The notes under the pieces are model-generated. The model was given only the letters and a program-made list of their open reading frames with translations, did no database searches and was not told the DNA's origin. DNA of 64,000 bases. Source: Hevea brasiliensis (lineage: Eukaryota > Streptophyta > Magnoliopsida > Malpighiales > Euphorbiaceae). The stretch covers positions 81,705,652 to 81,769,651 of the forward strand of contig NC_079496.1 of assembly GCF_030052815.1 (NCBI RefSeq), in the 5' to 3' direction. This document shows, one piece after another, positions 1 to 11,228 of this stretch (position 1 is the stretch's first letter; each line of letters opens with the position of its first letter). The translations under genes and the position numbers were made by a program.

Positions 1-2
1 AG

Positions 3-1107
3 CATCAAGTACCAACTGGGTTATTACATCCACTGTCAGTGCCAGAATGGAAATGGGAAAGAATAACGATGGATTTTGTAATGGGACTTCCGAGGACACA
101 GAAGAGTCATGATGCAGTATGGGTCATTGTCGACAGACTGACTAAGTCTGCTCATTTTCTGCCAATCCAAATGGACTACAGTTTAGACAGATTGGCCAGG
201 TTATACATCGATGAGATTGTGAGACTTCATGGAGTGCCAGTATCCATTGTATCAGACAGAGATCCTAGGTTCACTTCTAGATTCTGGGGTAGTCTTCAGA
301 GAGCCCTAGGAACTAGATTGAATTTCAAGACATTCCACCCACGCATGCATGGCCACCGAGAGGGTAATTCAGATCTTGGAGGACATGCTACGGGCTTGTG
401 TGATTGAGTTTGAAGGTAGTTGGGATACACACTTGCCTTTGATTGAATTTGCTTACAACAACAGCTACCAATCTAGCATTGGGATGCCTCCATATGAAGC
501 TTTGTATGGCAGAAAATGTAGAACCCCGTTGTGTTGGGATGACGTGGGTGAAAGAAAAATGATTGGACCCGACATTGTTCAACAGACTGAAGAGAAAATT
601 AGGGTGATTAGAGATCGACTTAAATCTGCATCAGACCGTCAAAAGTCCTATGTTGATTTGAAAAGAAGGGATATTGAGTATGCAGTGGGTGAGAAACTTT
701 TCCTCAAGGTTTCTCCATGGAAGAGAATTATGAGACTCGGCAGAAAGGGGAAACTAAGTCCTCGTTTTATTGGGCCATATGAGATATTGGAAAGAGTGGG
801 TCCTTTGGCTTATCGTTTGGCACTACCTCCAGAGTTAGAGAAGATACATAACGTCTTCCATGTGTCGATGTAGAGGAGGTATCAATCAGACCCATCTCAT
901 GTACTACCAATAGAAGAAATTGAAGTAAATCCAGACCTCTCATATGAAGAAGAACCCATAAAGATTCTGGCTTATGAGGTGAAGCAGCTACGGAACAAGC
1001 AGATACCATTAGTAAAAGTGCTGTGGAACCATCATTCGGGCCAAGAAGCTACTTGGGAACGAGAGGAGGACATGAGGAGACAACACCCACAGCTGTTCAG
1101 AGATTGA
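3..1107 (+). pseudogene. Ty3/gypsy chromovirus (Tekay/Del-like) pol, 3' part: integrase and chromodomain
   Basis: This is the C-terminal part of a gypsy polyprotein whose upstream part lies outside the window, so the ATG at 39 is internal. The integrase core runs through [10 protein letters not shown] (first catalytic Asp, near 72) and [10 protein letters not shown] (second Asp, near 258). It then breaks by a frameshift at about 340-360, just before the third acidic residue ([12 protein letters not shown], from 349). The second frame carries the integrase C-terminus, with the GKLSPRFIGPYEIL and HNVFHVSM blocks typical of plant chromoviruses. An in-frame TAG at 871-873 follows, and then a chromodomain-like tail (LVKVLWNHHSGQEATWE) ends at TGA 1105-1107. 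In this family the chromodomain targets integration to particular chromatin. The Tekay/Del assignment rests on these motifs and the 3.5-kb LTR downstream. With one frameshift and one stop it is non-functional as read. Confidence 0.9.
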
Positions 1108-1137
1108 TACCAGGTAAATTTCGAGACGAAATTTATA

Positions 1138-1158
1138 TTAAGGGGGGGGGGGGAGAAT
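1138..1158 (+). other. Polypurine tract of T1 gypsy element
   Basis: An A/G-rich stretch with a run of 12 G (1142-1153) lies directly upstream of the LTR that starts at 1159. This is the expected plus-strand priming site for reverse transcription. The G run is unusually long; the equivalent tract of the second T1 copy (14908-14918) has 7 G. Confidence 0.85.
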
Positions 1159-2432
1159 TGTAACACCCCCGTTTGCATAGCCTGGTAGATTTCACTGTTC
1201 CGATGACCGGTGCCGGTACGGACAATTAAGGGGATTAGAACCATATTTAAGACAATTAGAGAAACCATAAACACAAATAATTAGTGATTGCCAATTAGTT
1301 AAGTATAAATAAGAAAAACATAACATAAGAAGTTAAACGAGCCGAGAGTCACAACGATGGGTGACCTCCTCGGGAACGACAGCGAAGTCATTTTAAACTC
1401 AATTTTCGAACCGTAAAATGTGACGCCGCGGTCCTTAGGACCATTATGAACACAGTGGAAAAGAGAAAATCACGAAAAGGAACTGTTAAGCCAGTCAAAT
1501 AATTAGGTCAGGGAGCCGGAAGAAATATTGGATTATTTGCAAACCGAGATGAACCGACGAGGGACAATTTGGTCAATTGACCCCGAGAGCTGACTCCTGA
1601 CCTAACTGTCAAATAAAATCGGAGAAAAGAAAATTTCGGAATCGAGAATTAAATTAAAAAACTAATAGAAAAATAAATAGAAAAAAAAAAGAAAAAGAAA
1701 AGTTAAAAAGGTAGTGACATCATCATGGTGACATCATACATGAGGTCATAAATAAAATTTATTTATTTGATAATTTGACTAAGTCAATTAAGAGATAAAT
1801 ATCCAAAATAAAGAAACAAAAATCATTTTTGCCTCTTCTTCTCCTTGCTAGCCGAAACTCCTTCTCTCCCTCCTCCATGAATTTCCACCATTAAAGAGTT
1901 ATTCAACCTTGAATAACTTAATGTTCTTTCATTAAAATTAACCCTAGACCCTAGAAAACCTCTAAATCATCATAGAAAGGAAGAATAGAGGAAAGAAAAA
2001 GTGTGAAGTTGGAACAAAAAGTAAAGATCAAAGGCTTCACCTAAGGTTGGTATTCTAACCTTCAATTTCTATTTTAAATGCATCATTAGTTACTTAAATG
2101 AGTTTAGAAGTTAATGAAGTGAAATAAAAATATGTGAAGAGGACTAAACTGAAATTTCGTCCAGCTTGGAGCGAGTATGATTTTGTATGGTTTGAGGGTT
2201 CTGAATGAGTGTAGAAACCTTAATTACTTGAATGATTAGCATTAAAACCATTAAATGTAGTTAAATACAATGATTTAGTGAGATTAGGGTCTGAATGTTA
2301 GGGTTTGTGAACCAAAATTTGGAGAAATGCATAAATGATGACTTTGACCTATTGTGAGCTGAAAAATGGTCAATAATGACCAAAGGAGATGTGTTTGAAT
2401 TGTTGGAAGTGAAGCCAAATTCGGAGGTTGAA

Positions 2433-2458
2433 TGGTCATGCTGCTGGCAGCATGACCA
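2433..2458. repeat. Inverted repeat in T1 LTR (TGGTCATGCTG hairpin)
   Basis: Arms TGGTCATGCTG and CAGCATGACCA (11 bp, perfect) flank a 4-nt loop. The same hairpin occurs in the minus-strand T1 solo LTRs at 10549-10574 and 41796-41821. Confidence 0.8.
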
Positions 2459-2638
2459 AGCCAACTTTGAAGGACCAAAACGGAAATTTTACAAGTCCAA
2501 TTGATATGCCATCAATTGAAGATGAAAATAGACAAAAAATTCCACAATTTTCATTAAGGAACCATGGCCAAAAATTGACTAAAACTTAGTGAACCAATTC
2601 ACCAAAGTGAAATGAGAGCAGGCTGCCACTGTACAAAC

Positions 2639-2671
2639 TGACCAAATGAACAGTATTTGTTCATTTGGTCA
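2639..2671. repeat. Inverted repeat in T1 LTR (TGACCAAATGAACA hairpin)
   Basis: Arms TGACCAAATGAACA and TGTTCATTTGGTCA (14 bp, perfect) flank a 5-nt loop. Equivalent hairpins lie at 10336-10368 (15-bp arms, 3-nt loop), 41583-41615 and, in the T3 LTR, 50250-50276. Confidence 0.8.
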
Positions 2672-3948
2672 TAACCCGAGCTAGGCAGGTCAGATTGACC
2701 TGAAATTTTACCAGTAGTTAGATCACATATAGACCTAAAACTTTCATGAAGAACACAAGTCCAGATTCTGCCAGCAACCAAGCCATTTGGCCACCCTAAG
2801 TTGGTGACTCAAATCTGCCAGCACCCAACTTTGCCCAGAAAATCTGGGTTATTTTTCATCTGGCAGCCCTGATTCAAAGGGCCATAACTTGAGCTACAAA
2901 ACTCCAATTGGGGTGATTCAAAAATGAGAATAAACTTAAGACATTAAGGAACATTTTCTATGAAGGAAGTTTTGCCAAATTCCAACAGTAGATTTACCAA
3001 TGGAACAGTGCAACTAGGAGCACCAAAACTGAAAATTTGACAATTTGGCCAAAAGGACTTAAGCTTTGAGAAAATGACCAAAACCAACAAATTTAATGAC
3101 CAAAATGTGGTATGTGGGTGATGTTGGAGTTCCCATACCTATTAAGCCTTAAAAAGTCAACAATTTGACTTGAATAGTGTAGTGAATAGTAACCCGAAAC
3201 ACAAAAACTTCGAGAACGTCGAAATTAGTACATTAAAGCTAGGTAAAAATGAAGTGAAATTTATTTTTGGATTTATGCTAAGTTATGGTACTGAAACATT
3301 GTGAAATTGTGTGTTTCAGCTGAAAAAGACTAGGAAATTCGAAGAGACTGAGTCAAGGCTTCAAGGCGACTCAAGTCAGGTTTGTGCACAATAAGAATTA
3401 TTTAAATATTTTAATCTCAAAAATTTGACTTCTGTGATTATTTATGTACTGTATTGCCATTTTATAATCGTAAATGTGACTTTGGAAATTGATCAAATTT
3501 CTCATAAATTGTTTGTATAAATTGTTTTGAATTGATTTTATGTTCACACTTAGCATGACAGTATCACATTATTCCTCCTCCATTTATGGGGTTGAGATCG
3601 TTTATTTTCCTCCCTCTTTGGCTTGCTAGTTGAGGTTGTAGATCGGATGAGTACTCATTAGCTAGCTAGCCACCTCCCTCATTGATTTCGATTAATGGGG
3701 TTGAGATTGCTTTGTCGTGGTGTACAACACGGCATTGATCGGAAATTTTGTGTCATGGCTTAAGTTGTGTATGACTTTGGCAATACTGTGTTTATGAAAT
3801 TGTTTGACTAAATTGTGTTTAATAGATTATTTGACAAGATGATGTTATTATGAACTTTAATATTTTTGAAATGTGATTAAGAAACATTTAAATTGTGTTT
3901 GGCAATGAATGATTTATTTATTGCATTTTAAATTTTTATTGTGCACCA

Positions 3949-3989
3949 CTGAGTATTTTTATACTCAGCGATAGCTTATTTTGCTGTCG
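3949..3989 (+). repeat. Double hairpin in T1 LTR
   Basis: The first stem is CTGAGTAT/ATACTCAG with a TTTT loop (3949-3968). A second stem, CGATAGC/GCTGTCG (one G-U pair), follows immediately (3969-3989). Equivalents lie at 6203-6219, 17776-17795, 40289-40329 (minus), 19856-19877, 26522-26539, 49254-49269 and 57149-57166, with changed but mostly still pairing arms. Confidence 0.75.
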
Positions 3990-4641
3990 CAGATAAGAGC
4001 AAGGAGAAAGCAACAGAGTGAGCTGCTGTTAAATAGAGGACTACTCTGACCATTTTGTACGGATATTATTTTATACCCTTGTAGATAATCTTGATGTAAA
4101 TATAAAAATGTTGTATGTATCAATGTAGTTGAGCAGTTGCCAATAAATTATAATAATATTTTTTTTTTGGATTTCCTTCTGTAAATTAATATTTGTACTT
4201 ATGAATTTCTTACTTTATGCTTTGTGATTGGAGATCTTAAATATTTGAGATGATAAGTCTTGAATTGTATTGTGAAATTATTTTGAAGTGTGTTGAACTG
4301 AGTTGATTGAGTTATTGAAGGTTGGGAATTGTGAAATATTTTTGGAAGTGCTTTTTTTTAGGTATGTGAAGAACTATTTTCTCCAATTACAAACGGAACT
4401 CTGTCAAAATTTTTATAAAATTTGCGGCAAAATTTAAATGGACAAAAATTTTTACTAGTATTTAAACTTTGAATAAATGGTTTTTAATTCCTACCAAAAT
4501 GCTCACCACTTCCAAAATGTAAGAAAATTGTTTTAAAATCCCTTGTAGGGTACTTAATGAGTTATCGGTAGGTGAAGTTTGGTAGTTCATTAAGTATTCT
4601 ACGGGATCATGTTATGCCTTACGGAGAGGTAAGGTGTGACA

Positions 4642-5394
4642 GGAGTAGAGTTCTTATCCGAGATCCTTCATTTAAATTTTGAACCGAACATTCTAAGGGA
4701 TCGGAGGAGAGTTCTTACTCGATTCTCATTTAAATAAAATACGGAGATCAGAGGAGAGTTCTTATCCGAGATCCTTCATCTAAATTTTTAAACCAAACAC
4801 TCTAAGAGATTGGGGGAGAGTTCTTACCCATTTTTCAACCAAAACCCTAATAAAATATTTGGAGATCGGAGGAGAGTTCTTATCCGAAATCTCCTGCCTA
4901 TAACTCTTTAATAAAACATACCTAGAGATCGGTAGAAACTTCTTATCCGAGCTCTCTTAGTGAAATCAAAATTAAAATAATACAACTCCAATATGCAAGG
5001 TAATTTTATTTGACACCTATTCACTAAAGGGCCGTCTCACGAACTCATGTTCTTGAGCAACCCAAAATAAGTGAAATATCGAACACTCCTTTATTATACA
5101 TAAAGGATTAACACCACCCCTCTCCCAACCCTCTAATTATCTTTTTAATTTATAAAGAGCGTAACATTAAATCTGTTCACCCTCATTGAGGGACGAGGCG
5201 GGGTGCCTAACACCTTCCCCGCCCGTATACAGACCCCGAACCTAGAATCTCTTTTTCTCTTTTGAAGTGGTTTCCTTTTAATTTATTTTCACAAAATGGT
5301 TTTCTTTAATTTCCCTCAAAATTAGAGTGGTGACTCCTCTCTTTTCCCACTTCGGTGAAGAGCTTCGTCCAGGCGACCGCAAAATACCTTGTGA
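4642..5394. repeat. Unrelated LTR-like fragment with about six hairpin repeats
   Basis: This block lies between two T1-type LTRs but matches neither by eye. At 4642-4965 about six imperfect units, 45 to 65 bp apart, carry a GAGAGTTCTTATCCGA core. Most units also have flanking arms (for example GGAGATCGGA ahead and TCCGAAATCTCC behind) that can fold into a hairpin. The second half (about 5160-5394) has a GC-richer stretch around GGGGTGCCTAACACCTTCCC and ends TTGTGACA. That wording resembles the ends of LTRs from other plant gypsy lineages (Tat/Ogre-like), but this is a recollection of style and not a match I could test. No coding frame is seen. Confidence 0.5.
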
Positions 5395-6865
5395 CATGCA
5401 ATACATTTTAAAATGAAATTGGTAACATATACCAACACTAAAGGACTATAAAATGTGACATATTGGTAACATTAGAATTGACTCACTTAGAGTGCATCAA
5501 AGGTCAACATTATAGATTGACTAATGAAAGTAACAATATTAAATAAATTTAATTATTGAACTTTATTATTAGAAACAATTTAAAAGAGTACTGAAACACT
5601 TCAAATTGTGTGTTTCAGTTAGCAAAGACTCAGGGAAGGGGAAGGAAACACTTAGTCAAGGCCAAGAGGCTACTCTTCAGAGGTTTGTGCACAATAATTA
5701 TTTCTTTTGAATTTTAACTTGAAATAAATTATTACAATTTGTATGTTATTGCTTAAATTATGGAAAATTTGTGTGAATGAAATTTGATGGATACTTATTG
5801 CTTGAAAAATATTGCAAATAGTTTGAAACCACAACTATCATATATATTTGATTGAATTCCTCGCTAGCTTATCTAGTGGGATGAATTGGCTTTGAATTCC
5901 CTCTCTAGCTGAAGTGTTGAGGTGTGTGCCAGTTGAGGACGAATAGGATGAGTACTCATATAATTGCTAGCTAACTATGTTTTTCCTCATTAGCCACTGG
6001 CTTTTGGGACGAATTGGACTTTGGAATCATGATTAAGCTGTGTGTGTGTGATTTATTAATATTCATTGAAACATTCTGAAATGGAGTTTAATTCTTTATG
6101 ACATTCTTTGTCTTTTGAATTTAATTATGATTTTAAGTATCCACAGTTTATATGATTTATGGTTTATGGTATTAAATTGCATTTTCTTAATGTTTTGCAC
6201 CACTGAGACATTGGCTCAGCGATAGCTTTTTCATTGCTGTCATAGGTAGACAGACAGAGAGACAGAGCAGCAAAGTAGGCTGCTTGTGCTACATTTTGGG
6301 ATTTTGCCGGGTATATTAAGTATACCACCTTTTTGTGATTTTTGTTGTAATTTATGTGCACTGTATATATATATATATTGTATATGGTCTTGAGCAGTTG
6401 TAAACTAAAGTTGTAATATATTTCTCTTATCTAAGCTTTTGAACTACTCAGTTATTTTGTAGTATATTTTTGGAAATACTGAAAATTGATGTTGAATTGA
6501 GTTTGACAAATGTTAAGAAAATTGATTTGTGTTGAGCCATATTAGAGTTTGGGATTGAACAAATATATTGGAAGTGCTTTTTACAGGTTTTTGAAGACCT
6601 GTTTTATTCAAAATACAGATGGCACTCTGCCAATTTTTTTTACAGAAATTACTGATACTTCATATTTGTTATTTGGGTTCACTTTAGTTAAAAAAAAAAA
6701 AAAATTCTAACACCTGTCTAAAGTGCTCACCACTGTAAAAAGGAATAAGAAAAGGTTTAAAATCCCTTGTAGTATATTTAATGGGTTATCAGTAGACGAA
6801 GTTTGGTAATTCATTAGGTATACTATAGGATCATGTTATGCCTTATAGAGGGGTAAGGTGTGACA
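5395..6865 (+). mobile_element. Truncated T1-type gypsy LTR (3' portion)
   Basis: From about 5550 the sequence parallels the last 40 percent of the 1159-4641 LTR: the GTGTTTCAG block, the GGTTTGTGCACAATAA block, the double hairpin near 6203-6245, and the terminal GGTAAGGTGTGACA. It is clearly more diverged than the other T1 copies. The first 150 bp (5395-5550) are AT-rich and unassigned. The LTR end at 6865 abuts copia B gag, so this element inserted into copia B. Its 5' part and left target duplication are lost. Confidence 0.75.
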
Positions 6866-8170
6866 GAACATGCAGAGTGCAAGTGAGATCCTTCTTCACC
6901 TGTAAGAGTTGTATGGTGAGCACAGTAGGAATGCTAGGTATGAGATATCAAGATAACTATTCCACATAAGGATGTCTGAGGGACAAAATATAGGAGATCA
7001 TGTCCACAAGATGATTTGGCTTATTGAGCAGCTGGAACATCTTGACTTTCACATGGATTTCCAACTGCAGATGGATTTGATCCTTCAGTCCCTGCCTGAG
7101 TCATTTGGGAATTTTGTGACAAATTTCCATATGACAAAGCAAGAGTATACTTTGGCTAGGTTGCTTAACATGCTGGTTATTGCCCAAAAGAATATGCCGG
7201 GCAATAAAGGAAAAAAGGTAGCTTTGATTGCATCTTCTTTTGCTAGAAAGTCTAACAAGAAGAAGGGCAATAAGAAAAGGAAACCTCAGGTTCCTAGACC
7301 TTCCAAGGAGATAGCCAAATAGAAAGCGAAGACCAAAGCTGATGGAAGCAAAGGAAAGTATTTCCACTGCCAGAAGGATGGGCACTGAAAAAGGAATTGT
7401 CCAGAGTATCTTGCTTCTCTGAAGGACAAGAAGGATACACCTTTAGAAGGTATATCTATATCTTGTTATTTAGATGCTGATGATGGTCATAGTTGATCTA
7501 TAGCTTGGGTTTTAGATACTGGTGCCAGTTTTCACATTTCTTATGATATGCAGGAACTAGCAAACAGTAACAGCTTGCATGCTCGAGATGTTAGACTCCA
7601 GATTGGCGATGGCTCAACTGTTGAAGCTTTAGCCATAGGATCTAAATCTTTTTACATGTGTGGATATGTTTTGTGTTTAAATAATATTTTGTATATACCT
7701 GATGCTTTTAAGAACATCATTTCAATATCTAGTTTGACTAGAAATGGTTATGAATTTCAGTTCACATATGATGCTTGCAATATTTATTTTGGAAATAAAT
7801 ATGTTAGCTCAGGTTATATGCATGATGGTCTTTATTATTTGGATAATAATGATAAACACAAATTGAATGCAAGCAATCTAAATGAATGAAATGCCATGAT
7901 GAAAATCAAATCTGGTCCAAAATATGTTTGGCACTTAAGATTAGGTCATATTGCAGAAGATAGAATTACAAAACTGGAGAAAATGGGAATTTTATTCTCA
8001 TTAGGTTTTGAACCTAATCCAACTTGTGAATCCTGCTTTCAGGGCAAAATGACTAGATCACCCTTTGTTGGACATGGACTAAGAGCTAAAAATATTTTGG
8101 AGCTAATACATAGTGATGTATGTGGTCCATCTAAGGAAATGGCTAGAGGCAGTTTTAATTACTTTATTAC
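6866..8170 (+). pseudogene. Copia B, part 1: gag, protease, start of integrase
   Basis: This is the 5' part of a broken copia polyprotein; the first ~100 Gag residues are missing at the junction with the gypsy LTR at 6865. Gag continues from 6870 with in-frame stops where its relatives have Gln or Lys codons (near 6903, 6955 and 7320). The zinc knuckle near 7359-7400 reads KYFHCQKDGH-stop-KRNC, so its first Cys is Tyr and a Trp is a stop. The protease active site DTGA is intact (Asp 7515-7517). A GAG-pre-integrase block carries the HHCC zinc ligands (His 7932 and 7947; Cys 8024 and 8033). The first integrase Asp is in HSDVCGP (8115-8117). The gene then breaks at a T1 solo LTR, with TSD ATTAC at 8166-8170 and 11855-11859. 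The Gag style is close to the TNT1/Tork-Angela group (inference). Confidence 0.88.
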
Positions 8171-10335
8171 TGTCACACCTTATCCCTCTGTAAGGCATAA
8201 CATGATCCCGTAGAATACCTAATGAACTACCGAACTTCACCTACCGATAACTCATTAAGTACCCTACAAGGGATTTTAAAACAATTTTATTATCTTTGAC
8301 AAGGTGAGCATTTCTAATAAGTATTTAAAACATTTAGTTGAAATTAAAACTAATTAATATTTTTGGCCATTTTAGTTTTTCGCAAATTTTATAAAAATTT
8401 TGACAGAGTTTCCTCTGTATTTTGAAAAAACCGTTCTTAAAATACCTGTAAAAAGCACTTCTAAAAGTTTTTCTCAACCACTACTTCGGTTTCACAATCA
8501 AACTCAATCAATTTCTCAAAATTCACAAGTTCAATAGTTCTCAAAATACTGTCAATCAATATCATTCACATTTCATTAAAACAAAATAATTTATACACAA
8601 CCTTACAAATTTATATCAAAAGAAACACAAACTAAACTTTATTACAAACTTCATACAAATTTGTGTACAAGCTGCTCAAGACCCAATTTTACATGTCCAT
8701 ACATTTATGTGCAATATATACATCAAAAGAAGTATTTACAGCTAGGGTATAAATTATACAGAAGGCTTCAAGTCGATGACTTCACACACCTCGGACTCGA
8801 TGCTACTCCTCTAGTCTCTGTATCTCTGACAAAGATAAAAGCTATCACGAGTACTAGGACTCAGTGGTGCACAATATACTAAAATAATCTTTATGCAAAA
8901 CTTAAAGCACATTCATTCAAAAATTTGGCTAAACATGAAAATTAAATACAATCATGCATGGTAAGATTTTACATGTAAACCAAGTTCATTTCAAGGTATC
9001 AAAACACATTTCATAAAACCCACAGTTAGATCATGCCATTCGAAACAAATAGAATCTCAATAGCCAGAGGCTAAAGAGAAATCACATGAATCTCAATAGC
9101 CAGAGGCTAAAGAGAAATCATATCACAAGGCTAGCTAGCTCAAATATATGGATATCCATTCACATCCTCTTCTACTGGCACACCTCAACACTTCTCCAGA
9201 GAAGGAATCAAAATTCGAAACTAATTACCCCCACTAGTCGTGCTAGTGAGGTGTTCAAATATGTGGTCATGACACTGTGGTTTCAAAACTTATCTTAACG
9301 ATTTGCTAAACATTGTCTTTTCAAATATACATAATAACTTTCAACAATTTAGATCAAACATCATAAGAATACCTTAATCCAACATTTCATATTATTCAAA
9401 ACGATATGCAAAAGATGATTATAAAAGTATATGTTGTGCACAAACCTCAAACGAGTCGCCTGTTGGCCTTGACTCAACTCCTCGGGTTCTGTCCCGGTAT
9501 TCTTTTCCACTGAAACACGAAATTTTCCAATGTTTCAGTACTAAAACTTAAAATAAATCCAAATTAAACTTAACTTCACATTTACCTAGCTCTAATATGT
9601 TAAATTCGACGTTCTCGAAATTTTGTGTTTCGGGTTACTGTTCACTGCACTATTCAAGTCAAATTATTGACTTTCTAAGGCTTAATAGGTATGGGAACTC
9701 CAACTTCACCCACATACCACATTTTGGTCACCAAACTTGTTGGTTTTGGTCATTTGTTTAAAGCTTAGGTCATTTTGGCAAAATTGCCAATTTTCGGTTT
9801 TGGTTCTCCGAAGTTGCACTATTCCATTGGTCGATCTACTGTTGGAATTTAACAAAACTTCCTTCATAGAAAATGTTCCTTATTGTCTTAAGTGTATTCT
9901 CATTTTTGGATCACCTCAATCGGAGTTTTGTAGCTCAAGTTATGGCCAAAATAAGTTTACTGTTCACGTGCACTGTTCATACTGCAATTTAGGTGCTGGC
10001 AGATTTTTGGTCCAACTTTGGTCAATTGTTTGATCAAGTTAAGTTCATAATTTGGTCTCACTTTCTTCACATGAAATGTTGTACTATGTCTTAGGTTTCC
10101 ATCGGTTCAAGAATCGCCTAAATCCGAGTTTTCTAGAGAGAGTTATAGCTATCCAAACATTGCTGCTCAACTAAAAATCTGCAGAATTTCAGTACAGAAA
10201 TTTTAACTTTGCTCAATGATTTGAATGAGTTAATGGCCTAATTTGGGTTGGTGTTCTTCATGAAAGTTTTAGGTCTATATCATATCTAATTGCTGATAAA
10301 ATTTCAGGTCAATTTGATCTACCTAGCTCGAGTTA

Positions 10336-10368
10336 TGACCAAATGAACAGTTACTGTTCATTTGGTCA
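10336..10368. repeat. Perfect 15-bp inverted repeat, 3-nt loop
   Basis: TGACCAAATGAACAG and CTGTTCATTTGGTCA flank TTA. It sits at the same place in this LTR as 2639-2671 and 41583-41615 do in theirs. Confidence 0.85.
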
Positions 10369-11216
10369 GTTTAGTGCAGTGGCAGCCTGCTATCAACTCA
10401 CTTTGGTCAATTGTTTCACCAAGTTTTGGTCAGTTTTTGGCAATGGTTCCTTAATGAAAATTGTGCTCTTTTATGTCTATTTTCATCTCCAATTGGTGGC
10501 ATATCAATTGGACTTGTAAAATTGAGTTTTGGTCCTTCAAAGTGGGTTTGGTCATGCTGCCAGCAGCATGACCATTGACCTACGAATTTGATTTTTATTC
10601 CAACAATTCCCACACAAATTATTTGGTCATAATTGACCATTATTTCATTTCACAATAGGTTAAACATGCTATTTATGCATTTCTCCAAAATTTTGCCTCA
10701 AAACCCTAACATTCAAACCCTAGCTCTTCCCTCTCATGCATTAAATCACAACTAGTGCACTTAACCTTAACCATTCACTAATCAAAGCTTTTAAACTTAT
10801 TCTAATGCATCAAATTCATGTAAATCATACTCCTCTCAAGCTGCCCAAATTTCAGTTTGGTCCTTCTCCCATGTTTTTATTTCATTTCATAACTTCTAAG
10901 CTCACTTCCAACCCTCACATATGCATTTGAATGGATAAATGAAGGGTTTAACATACTAACCTTGTGTGCAGAATTTTCTTCTCCCTTTTCTTCAAATTTT
11001 CTTCTTTCTTTTCCTTGAATCTTCTTTCCTAGTTGCCCAAACAAAGTCTAGTTATGGTAGGACAATTTTCTATGGTTGGATTTTGGTTCTTCAAGCTCAA
11101 AAATGAGCTTTAATTGTGGTTTAAGTGGTTTAAGTGAGGTGAGGGTGAGGGAGAGAGTGTGTGACGTTTTTGGAGAAGAAGAAGAATTGTGTTTTATTTT
11201 TTTTTTCTTTTCTTTT

Positions 11217-11228
11217 TCTTTTATAAAT
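11217..11228 (-). promoter_or_regulatory. TATA-like element of T1 LTR
   Basis: On the minus strand an AATTTATAAAAG block is followed by purine-rich and then CT-rich sequence, a usual layout near LTR transcription starts. This is inferred from sequence style only. Confidence 0.4.

Larger units (their letters stand above)
1159..4641 (+). mobile_element. T1 gypsy 3' LTR (3,483 bp)
   Basis: It starts TGTAACACCCCC directly after the polypurine tract and ends AAGGTGTGACA, giving TG...CA termini. It is non-coding; short reading frames inside it are not conserved between copies. Three structured sites stand out: a hairpin with 11-bp arms at 2433-2458, a hairpin with 14-bp arms at 2639-2671, and a double hairpin at 3949-3989, each followed in detail under findings. 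An AATAAA near 4142 could be a polyadenylation signal downstream of the double hairpin. Related LTRs lie at 5395-6865, 8171-11854 (minus), 14919-18469 and 39640-43098 (minus). Confidence 0.88.

Noticed and set aside
7085..7385. Minus-strand frames opposite gag (also 37832, 54545, 62154)
   Set aside because: Shadow frames of the Lys-rich Gag sequence; they recur because Gag does.
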